Origin: an uncultured Bacteroidales bacterium | GTDB taxonomy: Bacteria; Bacteroidota; Bacteroidia; Bacteroidales; Muribaculaceae | Direction: 5' to 3' | Assembly (NCBI GenBank): GCA_947175535.1 | Contig: CAMWNF010000007.1 | Span: 1-46,897, forward strand | DNA: 46,897 nt | Shown: positions 33,309 through 42,725 of the stretch, piece by piece | Layout of the letters: every line of letters starts with the position of its first letter | How positions within the stretch are numbered: position 1 is the stretch's first letter | Notes under the pieces: generated by a model | What the model was told of the DNA's origin: nothing | Database searches by the model: none | The model's input: only the letters and a program-made list of their open reading frames with translations | Translations under genes and position numbers: made by a program

Positions 33309-35183
33309 ATGAAAAAAATCACCTCAGTTTTTGCTTCACTTGCACTTTTTGCGACAGCTGCAAATGCCACTCTGCCAGAATCTGTCGACTTGCTTGTTGT
33401 CGGCGGTGGTGCCAGCGGTGTGACGGCAGGTATTCAAGCTGCCCGTATGGGAACTAACACTCTTATTATTGAAGAGCAACCCTGGATTGGCGGCATGCTC
33501 ACCTCTGCAGGTGTCAGTGCCACAGACGGTAATTTCCGTATGCAGGGAGGTCTTTGGGGCGAATTCCTTAAAAATCTTGCCGCGCGTTACGGAGGCTTCG
33601 AAGGTTTGCACACCGGTTGGGTCAGCAGCGTCCTTTTTGAGCCAAAAGTCGGAGAAGATGTTTTCCGGAAAATGACTGAGGCTGAAAAAAATCTTCAGGT
33701 TGAAAATGAAATAACTCTTATTTCTATCGGAAAAGATAAGGGTCGATGGATTGCAACTGTCAAAGATGCCGATGGTAAACTTCATCATATCGAAGCCCGT
33801 CTTGTTATTGACGCGACCGAGCTTGGCGATGTCGCGAAGATGGCGGGAGTAAAATATGATATCGGCATGGAGTCTCGGTCTGTGACTGGCGAAGATATAG
33901 CGCCCGAACACGCTAATGGCATTATTCAGGACCTTACGTGGGTAGCGATACTCAAGGACTACGGAAAGGATATGACAATACCTATGCCCGCCAATTATAA
34001 CCGTGAGGATTATGTGTGCAGTACATTCAATCCTCTATGTACCGACCCGAAGGAGCCTGCACGTATGCGCGTGCCTGAGGTTATGATTACCTATGGCAAG
34101 CTCCCTAACAATAAGTACATGATTAACTGGCCTATCTCGGGTAATGACTATTATACTAATGTGATTGAACTTGACCGCGAGCAGCGTGAGGCTGAATTTG
34201 CAAAAGCCCGTGAGTTTGCGCTCGGTTTCGTATATTTCCTTCAGTCGGAACTCGGTTTCCAGAACCTTGGTCTCGCCGATGACGAGTTCCCGACAGAGCA
34301 TCAGCTCGCTTTGATACCTTATCACAGAGAAAGCCGCCGTATCCACGGTCTCGTTCGTTTTGACCTCAATGATATGGCAAAACCCTACGATCAGGAGCAG
34401 GCTCTTTATCGCACCGGTATTGCTGTCGGTGACTATCCCGTCGACCATCACCACAAACGTTACACCGGAGCAGATTCACTTCCCGACCTTCATTTCCATC
34501 CCGTGCCATCATTCTCTCTGCCTCTCGGTACACTCATACCGCAAGATGTCGATGATTTGATTGTCGCAGAGAAATCCATTTCTGTTTCAAATATCGTCAA
34601 TGGCGCTACTCGTCTTCAGCCGGTCGTACTTCAGATTGGTCAGGCAGCCGGTGCCCTTGCGTCTCTCGCGCTTGCAGATGGTAAGGAGGTACGTGATATT
34701 CCTGTCCGCGAAGTCCAGAAGGTTATTCTTGATGCCAATGGTTATCTTCTTCCTTATCTCGATGTTCCTGTCGGAACCCCGCTTTTCAAACCCTTGCAGC
34801 GCATAGGTGCGACCGGAATTCTACACGGAACCGGCTTTAATGTCGACTGGAGCAACCAGACGTGGTTATATATTGAAAATCCTCTTGTTGCCGAGGATAT
34901 GACAAGACTGTATGATTTCTATTCTATGGATTCTCCGTATGAAGGAAATGCTGAAATATCGGTGCGTGACGCTCTTGCTTCGATTAAAGCCATTGCCGAA
35001 ATTCAGAAAAAGGATGTCAAGAAATTCGATAAGCAGGTTGCTGAAGTCTGGAAAAAATATGACTTCGGTAAACTAAACCGCAAAGCTGTGATGACTCGTG
35101 GACAGTTTGCGGCAGTTGTCGATGAAATCCTTAATCCCTTTGATGCACGTGAGGTCACAATCACGGGTGACTTCATAAACTGA
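33309..35183 (+). CDS. Secreted FAD-dependent oxidoreductase (FAD_oxidored family)
   Basis: 624 residues from ATG 33309, chosen because the product begins with a signal peptide (MKKITSVFASLALFATAANA, cleavage after ANA). An upstream in-frame ATG at 33249 adds 20 non-signal residues. The FAD loop is LLVVGGGASGVTAGIQAA, followed by EEQPWIGGMLTSAGV. The middle contains VIDATELGDVAKMAG. A C-terminal region without clear motif runs to the end. It acts in the periplasm on an unknown, possibly sugar-related substrate. It is followed by two DUF4434-like genes at 30 bp and 22 bp spacing, so it probably works with them. Confidence 0.85.
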   Translation: MKKITSVFASLALFATAANATLPESVDLLVVGGGASGVTAGIQAARMGTNTLIIEEQPWIGGMLTSAGVSATDGNFRMQGGLWGEFLKNLAARYGGFEGLHTGWVSSVLFEPKVGEDVFRKMTEAEKNLQVENEITLISIGKDKGRWIATVKDADGKLHHIEARLVIDATELGDVAKMAGVKYDIGMESRSVTGEDIAPEHANGIIQDLTWVAILKDYGKDMTIPMPANYNREDYVCSTFNPLCTDPKEPARMRVPEVMITYGKLPNNKYMINWPISGNDYYTNVIELDREQREAEFAKAREFALGFVYFLQSELGFQNLGLADDEFPTEHQLALIPYHRESRRIHGLVRFDLNDMAKPYDQEQALYRTGIAVGDYPVDHHHKRYTGADSLPDLHFHPVPSFSLPLGTLIPQDVDDLIVAEKSISVSNIVNGATRLQPVVLQIGQAAGALASLALADGKEVRDIPVREVQKVILDANGYLLPYLDVPVGTPLFKPLQRIGATGILHGTGFNVDWSNQTWLYIENPLVAEDMTRLYDFYSMDSPYEGNAEISVRDALASIKAIAEIQKKDVKKFDKQVAEVWKKYDFGKLNRKAVMTRGQFAAVVDEILNPFDAREVTITGDFIN

Positions 35184-35213
35184 TTGTTAAACCAATTACA
35201 CATATAATATATT

Positions 35214-36347
35214 ATGACCAATCGTAGAGACTTCCTTAAGAAAGTAGCTGTCGGAACAGCTGCCGCAGTAGCGGCACCATCAATTCTCACCGGCTGCGAA
35301 AAAGCTTCTGCAAAAACCATCAATACGCGTAATAATCCTTCGCTGACGGCGACAGACCTGACCGGAGAACACGCTGAACTCCTCATAAAGGAACGCGGTC
35401 TGCCTATCACGGGCACATTCCTTGATGAGATTTCTCACGATATACCTCACCAGAACTGGGGCGAAGCCGAATGGGACAAGGATTTTCAGAATATGAAGGC
35501 TTTCGGCATCGACACAGTCATAACATGCCGTTGCGGTTACCGTAAGTTCGTTACTTATCCATCTGAATATCTTCTTGGTAAAGGTTGCTATATGCCTTCG
35601 ACCGACTTGCTCGATATGTTCCTGCGTCTCGCGGACAAATATGGCATGAAATACTACCACGGTCTCTATGACTCGGGTAAATACTGGGATACCGGCGATA
35701 TGACCTGGGAAGTCGAGGATAATAAACATGTCATCGATGAAGTCTGGGAAAACTATGGTTCGAAACACCCGTCTTTCAGCGGATGGTATATCACAGGTGA
35801 AATCAGTCGTGCGACCAAGGGTGCGATTGACTCATTCCGGACGATGGCAAAACAGTGCAAGGACGTTTCGGGTGGTATGCCGACATTTATAGCTCCATGG
35901 ATTGATGGTAAGAAAGCTGTAGCCGCTGCCGGAGCTGCCCTAACTAAGGAAAATGGTGTCACTGTAGAGCAGCATGAAAAAGAATGGAACGAAATTTTCG
36001 ATGGTATCCATGACGTTGTCGATGCGTGTGCGTTCCAGGACGGTCACATCGATTATGACGAACTTGATGCATTCTTCTCCGTAAATAAAAAACTTGCCGA
36101 CCGTTACGGAATGGAATGTTGGACTAACGCGGAGTCGTTCGACCGTGATATGCCCATCAAGTTCTTCCCCATCAAGTTTGATAAACTGCGCATGAAACTT
36201 GAGGCGGCAAAACGTCAGGGTTACACTAAAGCTCTCACTTTCGAGTTCAGCCACTTCCTCAGTCCTCAGTCTGCTTATCTGCAGGCGGGTCACCTTAACG
36301 ACCGTTATTGCGAATATTTCGGAATAGAACGTCCCAAATTTGTTTAA
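35214..36347 (+). CDS. DUF4434-like TIM-barrel protein, Tat lipoprotein
   Basis: 377 residues. It begins MTNRRDFLKKVAVGT with a twin-arginine RRDFLKK motif, then a hydrophobic region and LTGC, a lipobox cysteine at residue 28. It should therefore be exported folded by Tat and lipid-anchored. The catalytic-fold region starts ITGTFLDEISHDIPHQNW and contains DTVITCRCGYRK, PSFSGWYITGEIS and FEFSHFLSPQSAYLQAGH. These fit the DUF4434 glycosidase-like barrel. The carbohydrate substrate is unknown. It is a close duplicate of the next gene; the two differ mostly in the N-terminus. Confidence 0.75.
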   Translation: MTNRRDFLKKVAVGTAAAVAAPSILTGCEKASAKTINTRNNPSLTATDLTGEHAELLIKERGLPITGTFLDEISHDIPHQNWGEAEWDKDFQNMKAFGIDTVITCRCGYRKFVTYPSEYLLGKGCYMPSTDLLDMFLRLADKYGMKYYHGLYDSGKYWDTGDMTWEVEDNKHVIDEVWENYGSKHPSFSGWYITGEISRATKGAIDSFRTMAKQCKDVSGGMPTFIAPWIDGKKAVAAAGAALTKENGVTVEQHEKEWNEIFDGIHDVVDACAFQDGHIDYDELDAFFSVNKKLADRYGMECWTNAESFDRDMPIKFFPIKFDKLRMKLEAAKRQGYTKALTFEFSHFLSPQSAYLQAGHLNDRYCEYFGIERPKFV

Positions 36348-36369
36348 TAATAAAAATATACCATAGATT

Positions 36370-37473
36370 ATGAATAATCGTCGCGATTTTCTAAAAAAAA
36401 TGATGGCAGGCACTGCTGCAGCGGTTGCCGCACCTACAATTTTGGCAGCCGAGGCTGCTTCTTCGGCTGCTAAAAAAGAGGCTCTCACAGGTGAGACAGC
36501 CGAACTACTTATCAAGGAACGCGGTCTTCCTATTACCGGAGCATTCCTCGATGAAATTTCTCACGATATACCTCATCAGAACTGGGGTCTTGCAGAATGG
36601 GACCAGGATTTCCAGAATATGAAGGCAATTGGCATCGATACCGTAATAATGATTCGTTCGGGATATCGTAAATTTATTACTTTCCCGTCGGAATATCTTC
36701 TTTCAAAGGGTTGCTATATGCCGTCTGTCGACCTTCTCGACATGTTCCTGACTCTTGCCGACAAATATGACATGAAGTTCTATTTCGGACTCTATGACTC
36801 AGGTAAATACTGGGACACCGGCGATATGACCTGGGAAGTAGAGGATAATAAATATGTCATCGACGAAGTCTGGGAAAAATACGGTTCGAAACATCCATCA
36901 TTCGGCGGATGGTATATCAGCGGTGAAATCAGTCGCGCTACTAAAGGCGCAATCGACTCGTTCCATGCTATGGGTAAGCAGTGTAAGGACGTTTCCGGCG
37001 GTCTGCCCACATTTATTTCTCCGTGGATTGACGGAAAGAAGGCTGTTGCAGCTGCCGGCTCATCGCTTTCAAAAGAAGAAGGAGTTTCGGTTGAAGCTCA
37101 CGAGCGCGAATGGAATGAAATCTTCGACGGCATCCATGATGTTGTCGACGCATGTGCGTTCCAGGATGGTCACATCGACTACGATGAACTCGACGCATTC
37201 TTCACCGTCAACAAAAAACTTGCCGATAAATATGGTATGGAATGCTGGACCAATGCTGAGTCATTCGACCGCGATATGCCCATCAAATTCCTTCCGATTA
37301 AGTTTGACAAACTGCGTATGAAACTCGAAGCAGCAAAACGTGCCGGTTACGATAAGGCGATTACTTTTGAGTTCAGCCATTTCATGAGCCCGCAGTCTGC
37401 ATATCTTCAGGCAGGTCACCTCTATGACCGTTATTGCGAATACTTCGGTATTGAAAATCCCAATCTCGGTTAA
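36370..37473 (+). CDS. DUF4434-like TIM-barrel protein, Tat-exported paralogue
   Basis: 367 residues, about 85 percent identical by eye with the preceding copy from LLIKERGLPITG onward. It starts MNNRRDFLKKMMAGT with a Tat motif, but where its twin has LTGC it reads TILAAEAASSA, so it lacks a lipobox cysteine and should be released into the periplasm by AxA cleavage. Other differences include IRSGYRKFITFP against CRCGYRKFVTYP near residue 100 and PSFGGWYISGE. It lies 22 bp after its twin and is followed by a bidirectional terminator. Function presumably related to its twin, on an unknown glycan. Confidence 0.75.
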   Translation: MNNRRDFLKKMMAGTAAAVAAPTILAAEAASSAAKKEALTGETAELLIKERGLPITGAFLDEISHDIPHQNWGLAEWDQDFQNMKAIGIDTVIMIRSGYRKFITFPSEYLLSKGCYMPSVDLLDMFLTLADKYDMKFYFGLYDSGKYWDTGDMTWEVEDNKYVIDEVWEKYGSKHPSFGGWYISGEISRATKGAIDSFHAMGKQCKDVSGGLPTFISPWIDGKKAVAAAGSSLSKEEGVSVEAHEREWNEIFDGIHDVVDACAFQDGHIDYDELDAFFTVNKKLADKYGMECWTNAESFDRDMPIKFLPIKFDKLRMKLEAAKRAGYDKAITFEFSHFMSPQSAYLQAGHLYDRYCEYFGIENPNLG

Positions 37474-37501
37474 TAACTGAAATTATTATCAGATAAAAGA
37501 C

Positions 37502-37533
37502 AAAGGCACTGCCTCACGCGAGGCAGTGCCTTT
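37502..37533. terminator. Bidirectional terminator between convergent genes
   Basis: Perfect 14-bp stem: aaaggcactgcctc 37502-37515, loop acgc, gaggcagtgccttt 37520-37533. A-rich on the left, T-rich on the right, so it can end transcription from both sides. It lies between the convergent DUF4434 and glpR genes. Confidence 0.85.
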
Positions 37534-37551
37534 ACTTATACACATTCTTGA

Positions 37552-38316
37552 TTAAGAAGCTATGATGAGCTCTATGCCGCGTTCCTCGAGACGAGCGCGC
37601 ATGGCTTCCGGCACCCCATCGTCTGTGATAATCAGGTCGACTTCGCTTAAATCGGCTATTTTACTGAATCCACGGCGCATGAATTTTGACGAATCGGCAA
37701 GCACAATCACTTTCTGAGCGGCCCGCATCATGACTTTGTTCAATTCGGCTTCACGTATGTCGGTGGTGGTTATCCCGAAATCGGGGTCTATGCCGTCCAC
37801 ACCTAAAAATAATTTGGAGCAGGTGCAGTCTGCGAATGGGGCTTTTGCAAATTCGCCCACTACGGACAGGGAACTGTGTCGTAAAATGCCACCCAATTGT
37901 ATCACATCGACATTGTCCATCGTTCCGAGAATTTCTGTGGCACGCAGACATGCAGATATGGCAGTGAGTTTGTGCTTCGGCTTGATGCACCTCGCAAACG
38001 CATGAATAGTCGTCCCTGACGCTATGATGATTGAATCGTCAGCCGTAATCAGTTCTGCGGCTCTTGCTCCGATAAGCATCTTCTGAGCCGGCATAAGCTT
38101 TTCTTTCTCAATGACTGAACGGTTGTTGATATAGGGGTCGGTCTTTATTGCATGCCCGTGACTGCGATACAGCCTGCCTTGTTTTTCAAGCTCGCTGAGG
38201 TCTTTGCGGATTGTGACGGCTGATACTTCGAGCAGTTCGGACAACTCTGAAACCTGTACGCGTTCATGCTTTGTCAGGTTGTCGATTATTATTTCGTGGC
38301 GTTCTTCTTTTGTCAT
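37552..38316 (-). CDS. glpR: DeoR/GlpR-family transcriptional regulator
   Basis: 254 residues from ATG 38314-38316; a longer start at 38349 lies upstream of the -7 box. N-terminal winged HTH: RHEIIIDNLTKHERVQVSEL and VSAVTIRKDLSELEKQGRLYRSHG, the DeoR pattern. The C-terminal sugar-phosphate sensor domain has ASGTTIHAFA and LFLGVDGID, then DSSKFMRRGFSKIADLSEVD. It is divergent from glpABC-glpT and probably represses them until glycerol 3-phosphate binds (inference from place and family). It stands just after a terminator. Confidence 0.9.
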   Translation of the reverse strand: MTKEERHEIIIDNLTKHERVQVSELSELLEVSAVTIRKDLSELEKQGRLYRSHGHAIKTDPYINNRSVIEKEKLMPAQKMLIGARAAELITADDSIIIASGTTIHAFARCIKPKHKLTAISACLRATEILGTMDNVDVIQLGGILRHSSLSVVGEFAKAPFADCTCSKLFLGVDGIDPDFGITTTDIREAELNKVMMRAAQKVIVLADSSKFMRRGFSKIADLSEVDLIITDDGVPEAMRARLEERGIELIIAS

Positions 38317-38323
38317 GACTCCG

Positions 38324-38331
38324 CAAAGATA
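38324..38331 (-). promoter_or_regulatory. -7 element (TATCTTTG) for glpR
   Basis: Minus-strand TATCTTTG ends 8 bp before the chosen glpR ATG, giving an almost leaderless message. TTTG at 38350-38347 is 15 bp upstream, shorter than usual. Confidence 0.4.
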
Positions 38332-38406
38332 GTAAACTTTTTCGAACAAATCCTGGGTTTCATATCACAAGTTGATGCCTTCCGAAAAATAAATTGGTCG
38401 GTTTGT

Positions 38407-38437
38407 TTTGAAATTAAAATGTAATATATTACTTTTG
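38407..38437 (+). promoter_or_regulatory. Promoter of the glpABC-glpT operon
   Basis: TTTG 38407-38410, 19-bp spacer, TACTTTTG 38430-38437: an exact Bacteroidetes consensus, 92 bp before glpA. A perfect 12-bp palindrome gtaatatattac (38421-38432) overlaps the -7 box, and CGAAA repeats lie at 38383, 38441 and 38462, possible regulator sites. Confidence 0.65.
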
Positions 38438-38529
38438 TTGCGAAATTACGATAGAGCAAAACGAAAGTCTATTCCTTGTGTTTTGACGTCACATTCTTGC
38501 GATTTGAAACCTGATAATAATATCAAATA

Positions 38530-40146
38530 ATGAAAAAACTCGACAAACACTATGATGTTATAGTGATTGGCGGCGGGGCGACAGGTGCGGGCACGGCTCG
38601 CGATTGCGCACTACGCGGTCTCAAAGTGCTTCTTGTCGAACGTTTCGATTTTACCCATGGAGCAACCGGGCGTAATCACGGCTTGTTGCACAGTGGAGCC
38701 CGTTACGCCGTTACCGACCGCGAATCAGCAACAGAGTGTATCGAGGAAAATATGATTCTTCGTCGCATAGCGGCTAATTGTGTGGAGGATACCGGAGGTC
38801 TTTTTATAACTTTACCTGAAGACGATTTGGCTTATCAGCAGACATTTGTCGAGGCTTGTCAGGCGGCAGGCATTAAGGCGGAGGCGATAGATCCTGCACT
38901 TGCCCGCCAGATGGAACCCGCCGTGAATGCCGATATCATTGGGGCTGTTAAAGTGCCTGACGGGTCTATAGACCCTTTCAGACTGACTATGGCTAATGTC
39001 TATGATGCCCGTCTGCATGGTGCCGACATATTGACTTATCACGAAGTGACCGATTATATCCGCACAGGTTCACGTATCGAAGGAGTTGTTATGCGTAATC
39101 ATCGCAACGGCGGGGAAGAAGTCAGAGCTACGGCTGATGTGGTGGTGAATGCTGCCGGCATTTGGGGACATCTGCTTGCAGAAAAAGCAGGAGTGTCGGT
39201 CAAGATGTTTCCGGCTAAAGGTTCTCTGCTCGTTTTCGGTCATCGAGTAAATAATATAGTTATAAACCGTTGTCGTAAACCTGCGAATGCCGATATTCTT
39301 GTCCCCGGCGATACAGTCTGTGTTATAGGTACAACAAGTGACCGCGTACCATTCGACAGTGTAGACCGTATGGAAGTTACTCCGGAGGAGGTTGACGTAT
39401 TGTTGCGTGAGGGAGTGAAACTTGCTCCCGGTCTTGCGACTACACGTATATTGCGTGCTTATGCCGGTGTCCGACCTTTGGTTGCATCTGACGATGACCC
39501 TTCGGGTCGCAGTATTTCACGAGGAATTGTCTGTCTCGACCATGCCTCGCGTGACGGACTCGAGGGCTTTATCACAATCACAGGTGGCAAACTGATGACA
39601 TACCGTCTTATGGCGGAGTGGGCGACCGATATGGTCTGCCGCAAGCTCGGTCGCACCAATCTTAAATGCGTTACAGCTCAAAGACCTTTGCCTGGAAGTG
39701 AATCCAAGAAAAATAAATCATTAAAGACGGCAGGTTCAAAAGCCGCCCGAGGCAGACACGGTTCTTTGGCTGTGAATATTCCGTCAGATTCAGCTTCAGA
39801 CAGAGCACTTGTATGCGAGTGTGAGAATGTCAGTGTCGGTGAAATAGAGTATGCTGTAAAAGACCTTCATGTCGACAATCTGCTCAATTTGCGCCGTCGA
39901 ACCAGGCTTGGCATGGGTACATGTCAGGGACAATTGTGTGTTTGCCGTGCATCTGCTATTCTTGAACAGCATGACGGATGCACCGACCGCCATCTTGATG
40001 ATATCGCGTCGTTCGTAAATGAAAGATGGAAGGGGATACGACCTGTAGCATGGGGCGATGCTATGGCAGAGACGCAGTTCACGTCCTGGATTTATGGTGC
40101 GGTATGCGGTCTCGATAACAGAAGGTCAGTCGATGAGATGGTGTAA
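38530..40146 (+). CDS. glpA: Anaerobic glycerol-3-phosphate dehydrogenase subunit A
   Basis: 538 residues. FAD loop VIVIGGGATGAGTARDCAL near residue 11; a GLHSG-like LLHSGARYAV region; FAD-linked dehydrogenase end GFITITGGKLMTYRLMAEWA. C-terminal BFD-like [2Fe-2S] module near 428-470, CEC, then GTCQGQLC. Together with GlpB and GlpC it oxidises glycerol 3-phosphate to dihydroxyacetone phosphate at the inner membrane with menaquinone. First gene of the glp operon. No missing cofactor residue seen. Confidence 0.96.
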   Translation: MKKLDKHYDVIVIGGGATGAGTARDCALRGLKVLLVERFDFTHGATGRNHGLLHSGARYAVTDRESATECIEENMILRRIAANCVEDTGGLFITLPEDDLAYQQTFVEACQAAGIKAEAIDPALARQMEPAVNADIIGAVKVPDGSIDPFRLTMANVYDARLHGADILTYHEVTDYIRTGSRIEGVVMRNHRNGGEEVRATADVVVNAAGIWGHLLAEKAGVSVKMFPAKGSLLVFGHRVNNIVINRCRKPANADILVPGDTVCVIGTTSDRVPFDSVDRMEVTPEEVDVLLREGVKLAPGLATTRILRAYAGVRPLVASDDDPSGRSISRGIVCLDHASRDGLEGFITITGGKLMTYRLMAEWATDMVCRKLGRTNLKCVTAQRPLPGSESKKNKSLKTAGSKAARGRHGSLAVNIPSDSASDRALVCECENVSVGEIEYAVKDLHVDNLLNLRRRTRLGMGTCQGQLCVCRASAILEQHDGCTDRHLDDIASFVNERWKGIRPVAWGDAMAETQFTSWIYGAVCGLDNRRSVDEMV

Positions 40147-40160
40147 ACATTGGTGAGATT

Positions 40161-41405
40161 ATGAGATTTGATACAATAATAATAGGTGCAGGATTGGCAG
40201 GAATGACAGCCGCCATACGACTTGCGGAAAGCGGAGCCAAGGTTGCGGTTGTGTCTGCGGGACGAAGCGCATTGTTATTCAACACTGGTTCTTTTGGCCT
40301 TTTAGGTTTTGATACTGCGCATAATAAGGTCAATGACCGGGCTAAGGCTCTCACAGAGCTTCCTGAGGATCATCCATATTCCAAGATCGGCGCCGGTGGT
40401 ATTCCCTCTTTGGCGGATGAAGCTCGTGCATTGCTTGAACGCTGCGGACTTGCGTTCAGATGCTCTTCTAACTGGAATAATCATGACCGTATTTCCCCAT
40501 TGGGGATATTCCGCCCTGCATGGCTCACGCTTGACGGACTTATTTGTGAAAGTACTCTTGCAGATATGCCTTACCGCCGTGCCGCGGTGGTAGGTCTGGC
40601 GGGTTTCCTTGATTTTTATCCACGCTTCATTGCCGCTTCGTTGAGAAAAGCAGGGTATGAATGTGATGTTTTTACAGTCGATACACCCGATTTGCAGGCT
40701 CTCCGTGCGTCAGAGACTGAAATGCGGGCAGTCAATATCGAGCGGACGCTTCACGGCTATGGGTTAATCCGTTTTGCTGAAGAACTTAAGAAATTAAACA
40801 TCCCATCTGACGCAACATTGATTCTTCCTTCAGTCATTGATAAGGATGAACTTGAGATATTCAATCAATTCCTGCGTCGTCCGTTTTTATTTGCGCCTAC
40901 TCTGGGTGTGTCGCTACCCGGTATTTCTATTCATAATGCGATGGTCAGTCGGCTGAAAGAACTTGGCGGACGCATCTTCAACGGTCATCGCGTCAATGGT
41001 GCCGATTATGAAGACAATCGTCTGACAGGAGTAACAACGGATAAGCTGGACGATGACAGACTTGTAGCAGATAATTATATATTTGCAGCAGGCAGTTTCT
41101 TCAGTCATGGGCTAATGGCAGAGCCAGACTCTATTGTCGAACCGGTATTAGGTCTGGACGTTGATGCGCCGCAGGAGCGTTCTGCGTGGTTTACCCCCGA
41201 TTTGTTTGGCGCGCAGCCTGTGATGAAATCAGGAGTCGCTACTGACGGTGATTTCAAAGCAAAACGCGATGGTAAGGCGATAACAAACCTTTATGCTGTA
41301 GGCTCTGTCCTTTCGGGTGCTGATTCGGTGCGCGAAGATTCAGGAGCCGGTGTGGCTATGCTCACTGCTCTGAGAGTCGCTGACAGCATTATAAAACATA
41401 ATTGA
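40161..41405 (+). CDS. glpB: Anaerobic glycerol-3-phosphate dehydrogenase subunit B
   Basis: 414 residues. Flavin-binding start FDTIIIGAGLAGMTAAIRLAESG; the segment LGVSLPGISIHNAM; and VLSGADSVREDSGAGVAMLTAL at the end, all GlpB signature. It passes electrons between the GlpA flavin and the GlpC iron-sulfur clusters. The start is 14 bp after the glpA stop. A noticeable TGSFGLLGFD region fits the flavin site. Confidence 0.95.
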   Translation: MRFDTIIIGAGLAGMTAAIRLAESGAKVAVVSAGRSALLFNTGSFGLLGFDTAHNKVNDRAKALTELPEDHPYSKIGAGGIPSLADEARALLERCGLAFRCSSNWNNHDRISPLGIFRPAWLTLDGLICESTLADMPYRRAAVVGLAGFLDFYPRFIAASLRKAGYECDVFTVDTPDLQALRASETEMRAVNIERTLHGYGLIRFAEELKKLNIPSDATLILPSVIDKDELEIFNQFLRRPFLFAPTLGVSLPGISIHNAMVSRLKELGGRIFNGHRVNGADYEDNRLTGVTTDKLDDDRLVADNYIFAAGSFFSHGLMAEPDSIVEPVLGLDVDAPQERSAWFTPDLFGAQPVMKSGVATDGDFKAKRDGKAITNLYAVGSVLSGADSVREDSGAGVAMLTALRVADSIIKHN

Positions 41406-41408
41406 CCT

Positions 41409-42665
41409 ATGGATTTACAGAACGAAAATATTAGCATTCATAATTTCGAGCAGTGCACCAAATGCACTGTCTGCACGGTTTCATGCCCCGTGACACCGAT
41501 TAATCCGCGTTATCCCGGACCGAAGCAGGCAGGACCGGACGGAGAACGCTATCGTCTCAAAAATCCCGAATTTTTCGACGAAGCGTTCAAATATTGTCTT
41601 AACTGCAAGCGATGTGAGGTTGCATGTCCGTCGGATGTGCGCATTGGCGACATCATCCTTTCGGCTCGTCTGAAACATACAAAAAAACGCCCGTCGTTGC
41701 GCGACACCATGCTTGCCGAGACCGATGCGATGGGTTCGCTTGCCACTATCTGCGCGCCGGTTGTTAATCTGACTCTTTCAATGAGTCCGGTTAAATATGT
41801 TATGGACCGTACATTTGGCATTGACAACCACCGTCGTTTTCCGAAATATACGTCAACAAAGTTTGTCACATGGTTCAAGCGTCATGCAGCATCCGCCCAG
41901 AAACAATATACCCGCCAAGTCAGCTATTTCCACGGCTGCTATGTAAATTACAACTATCCTGCGCTCGGACGTGCGCTGGTCGGACTTTACAATGCTGTCG
42001 GTATCGGAGTGAATTTGCTTGAACGCGAACGCTGCTGCGGAGTAGCAAAGATAGCGAACCGTCTCGTGAAGGAAGCGACCCGCGACGCGGAAATCAATCT
42101 GACATCAATCCGTAAGGCTCTCGCTGACGGTAGTGAAGCCGTCATTGCAACCAGTTCGACCTGCTGCTTTACGATGCGTGACGAATATCCCCACATTCTC
42201 GGTCTTGAGAATGGCGACATACGTTCGTCAATCACTCTTGCCGTAGCCCATCTCTCACGTCTGATTGAGAGGGGTGACATAAAACTCGTTTTCCGCGAGG
42301 ATTACCGCCGCCGTATAGCTTACCATACACCCTGTCACATGGAGCGCATGGGCTTCACTCCATATTCCATAAGCTTATTGGAAGCAATTCCGGGTGTGGA
42401 ACTTGTCGTGTTGGATTCTAATTGCTGCGGTATTGCAGGAACATACGGTTTCAAAAAAGAAAATTATCCGACTTCTCAGGCTATCGGCGAACCATTATTC
42501 CGTCAGATTGCCGATGTCGCTCCCGATTTTGTTGCTACTGATTGCGAGACATGCAAATGGCAGATAGAGATGTCGACCGGTCATGAAGTCAAAAATCCTG
42601 TCGAAATTCTTTTCGAGGCTCTTGATGTCGAAGCCACCCGTCGCGCAAACAATTTGAATAATTGA
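41409..42665 (+). CDS. glpC: Anaerobic glycerol-3-phosphate dehydrogenase subunit C
   Basis: 418 residues. Two ferredoxin-type [4Fe-4S] motifs, CTKCTVCTVSCP and CLNCKRCEVACP, and two CCG domains (ERERCCGVAKI and SNCCGIAGTYG). The N-terminus carries clusters that accept electrons; the CCG domains bind more iron-sulfur or heme-type groups. No membrane helix visible; it attaches to the membrane by protein contact. It lies 3 bp after glpB. Confidence 0.95.
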   Translation: MDLQNENISIHNFEQCTKCTVCTVSCPVTPINPRYPGPKQAGPDGERYRLKNPEFFDEAFKYCLNCKRCEVACPSDVRIGDIILSARLKHTKKRPSLRDTMLAETDAMGSLATICAPVVNLTLSMSPVKYVMDRTFGIDNHRRFPKYTSTKFVTWFKRHAASAQKQYTRQVSYFHGCYVNYNYPALGRALVGLYNAVGIGVNLLERERCCGVAKIANRLVKEATRDAEINLTSIRKALADGSEAVIATSSTCCFTMRDEYPHILGLENGDIRSSITLAVAHLSRLIERGDIKLVFREDYRRRIAYHTPCHMERMGFTPYSISLLEAIPGVELVVLDSNCCGIAGTYGFKKENYPTSQAIGEPLFRQIADVAPDFVATDCETCKWQIEMSTGHEVKNPVEILFEALDVEATRRANNLNN

Positions 42666-42725
42666 GATTTTAACACTACTTTTACAGAAAATAAAAATTA
42701 CCATAAAAACTTATCATATCACATT

